A stretch of DNA of 64,000 bases. Source: Acidobacteriota bacterium. GTDB lineage: Bacteria > Acidobacteriota > UBA890 > WLXD01. The notes below the pieces were generated by a model. The model searched no databases. It was not told the origin of the DNA and saw only the letters and a program-made list of their open reading frames with translations. The DNA lies in the NCBI GenBank assembly GCA_012103255.1, contig WLXD01000002.1, positions 868,001-932,000 of the forward strand. The letters are read 5' to 3'. Position 1 is the stretch's first letter. The number at the start of each line of letters is the position of its first letter. Position numbers and translations under genes: made by a program. Of the stretch, positions 62,485 through 64,000 are shown piece after piece.

Positions 62485-64000
62485 CTACTCGCTGCGCAGC
62501 GCGTCCACCGGATGCAGTCGCGCCGCACGACGCGCGGGAATCAAGGCTGCCGCACCGGCAACCAGAAGGAGAACTACTGCTGCGAGCAACATGGTGGTCG
62601 GGTCGCTCGCGCTGAGCTCGTACAACTGATTCTCGACTCCACGCACGGCGTAGTAGCTCGCAACCAATCCGATCGCCACGCCTACGCCCACGGTCCGCAT
62701 TTCGCGCATGATCATTCGCGTCACATCACGGCCGCGCGCGCCCAGCGCCATTCTCACGCCGATCTCACGAGTGCGGCGCGCAACCGCCTGGGAGAGCATG
62801 CCGTAGAGCCCGATGCACGACAGCAAGAGCGCCACACCGCTCAGGCCAGCCGACAGAATGACGAAAGTCCTCTGCACCGCCACATTGCGACGCTGGAGAT
62901 CGTCGTGAGCGCCCAGATCCTCAATCGACACGTCGGGATCAAGATCTCGGACGGCGGCTCGCACCAGCGGCGCCAACTCCGCAGCGCCGGTCGCCGAGCG
63001 GATCGCGAAACTCTGACGCGACAGCGATTCCAGCTGACTGTAGAGCAGATGTACGGCCGGCCAGGGATTGTCGCTCAAACTCTGGTACTTCACGCTCTCG
63101 ACCGCTCCGATGATCTCGAAACGACGTACGTTGTCCCCCGACCCGAAAGTCAGTTCCCGTCCAACAGGGTTCAGCCCGCTCAGGAATTGGTCTATGAACT
63201 CCTCGTTCACAACCGCTACTTGAGCCGTCCCCGCCCCATCGGTGGCATCAAAGACGCGCCCCCGCGTGGTCGGAATTTCGAAAGTCGGCAGGAAACCCTG
63301 ATCGATGATGTTGAGATAGACGCGAGCGCGGTCGCCCTCGTCAGGCTCGTAACCCTCGACATCGACGCTGGTACTCGACATCGTCCCGCTCACCGGCACA
63401 TGCGTGGCCATCCCAACGCTTGTCGCGCCCGGTATCCGGCGCAGCTCGCGCGCCAGCTCTTCGTAGTACTCGGTCAGTGCCGCATCGCGGTAGCCGCTGA
63501 TGCGCGGATCCATCGACAGGGTGAGTACCCGCTCGCCGTTGAAGCCTGTAGCTTCGTCGAGCAAACGCGCCAGCGAGCCGCTGAACAGACCGGCCACCAC
63601 CAGCAGCGTGAGCGACAGCCCCACCTGAAGTACCAGGAGAAACCGGCCCAGCCCCACACGACTGCCGCCCACCTTCTGAGGCTCGTCCTTCAGGGCGGGC
63701 GTGAGGTCGAACCCGGTCGCACGGAGTGCGGGGACGATTCCGAATACGAGGCCGGTCATCACGGCCACGCCAATCGTGAAGCCAAGGACCCGCGCGTTGA
63801 GCGTCACGGCCAACACGCTGTCTTCGAGTTCAAGCACTGGCAGCAACAGGTCGCGCAATCCAACGGCCAGAACGATGCCCAGTCCCGCCCCGACGAAAGC
63901 CAACATCAGGCTTTCTGCCAGCAGCTGGCGCGCCACCCGACCGCGACTCGCACCGAGCGAGCGCCGCACCGCGATCTCCCGTCCGCGCGAACTGGCGCGC
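62485..64000 (-). CDS. ADOP-type ABC transporter permease, 3' part (runs off window)
   Basis: The reading frame is open to the window end, so only about 505 C-terminal residues are visible. It begins in the first FtsX signature (GREIAVRRSLGASRGRVARQ), continues through a second MacB periplasmic domain and ends with the second FtsX helices (EIGVRMALGARGRDVTRMIM, LLAAVVLLLVAGAAALIPAR, HPVDALRSE). The start and any PadR partner lie beyond 64000. It is the fifth ADOP-type protein of the window, upstream of the M24 gene on the same strand with a gap of about 90 bases. Confidence 0.9.
   Translation of the reverse strand, partial: RASSRGREIAVRRSLGASRGRVARQLLAESLMLAFVGAGLGIVLAVGLRDLLLPVLELEDSVLAVTLNARVLGFTIGVAVMTGLVFGIVPALRATGFDLTPALKDEPQKVGGSRVGLGRFLLVLQVGLSLTLLVVAGLFSGSLARLLDEATGFNGERVLTLSMDPRISGYRDAALTEYYEELARELRRIPGATSVGMATHVPVSGTMSSTSVDVEGYEPDEGDRARVYLNIIDQGFLPTFEIPTTRGRVFDATDGAGTAQVAVVNEEFIDQFLSGLNPVGRELTFGSGDNVRRFEIIGAVESVKYQSLSDNPWPAVHLLYSQLESLSRQSFAIRSATGAAELAPLVRAAVRDLDPDVSIEDLGAHDDLQRRNVAVQRTFVILSAGLSGVALLLSCIGLYGMLSQAVARRTREIGVRMALGARGRDVTRMIMREMRTVGVGVAIGLVASYYAVRGVENQLYELSASDPTTMLLAAVVLLLVAGAAALIPARRAARLHPVDALRSE

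Overview
The window is GC-rich, densely coded DNA that looks like a chromosome segment from the Acidobacteriota (inferred). The case rests on five large MacB/FtsX-type permeases of the ADOP kind (two fused permease halves behind a short N-terminal prefix domain), four of them paired with small PadR regulators. It is supported by an Alternative Complex III/caa3 oxidase cluster, BNR/sortilin-like secreted proteins and a selenocysteine-containing SelD. I see no rRNA, tRNA, CRISPR array, insertion sequence or prophage. No gene-free stretch exceeds 300 bases.

Layout. 1-1.4 kb: YtrA-type GntR repressor and a multi-pass membrane protein. 1.5-4.2 kb: two membrane-anchored winged-helix regulators on either side of a secreted trypsin-like protease. 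4.2-16.8 kb: three PadR/ADOP units, a CBM9-like plus glycoside-hydrolase-like pair, and small enzymes. 16.8-21.3 kb: a frameshifted GNAT acetyltransferase, an NHL-repeat protein, an NTF2-like protein and a large GT-C-like membrane protein. 21.3-28.9 kb: aconitase, selD with an in-frame UGA and a bacterial SECIS-like hairpin, an orphan pseudopilin, a beta-lactamase-family hydrolase and a TetR regulator. 28.9-31.4 kb: an unusual redoxin/cytochrome c/copper monooxygenase/TPR fusion. 31.5-38.6 kb: an ArsR/SRPBCC pair, a PadR/ADOP pair, and a PadR gene followed by four tandem overlapping paralogues of a HAAS-like membrane protein. 38.6-51 kb: one uninterrupted minus-strand operon for Alternative Complex III (actA-F), a Sco copper chaperone and a caa3-type A2 cytochrome oxidase (coxBACD). 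51-64 kb: a frameshifted gamma-glutamyltransferase, a frameshifted GT-C-like gene, a RidA-like protein, a large BNR-repeat protein, an FGE-like lipoprotein, an M24 peptidase-like protein, and the 3' part of a fifth ADOP that runs off the window.

How the genes work together. The oxidase cluster would carry electrons from quinol through ActB/ActC/ActF and the haem subunits ActA/ActE to a caa3 oxidase that has its own haem c on subunit II; Sco would load CuA. SelD supplies selenophosphate, but no other selenium gene is present here. The PadR genes sit directly upstream of, and overlap, their ADOP or HAAS-like genes, and each has a distinct palindrome or repeat in front of it, which suggests separately inducible modules. 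Three genes carry a single one-base frameshift each; this is either real decay or sequencing error.
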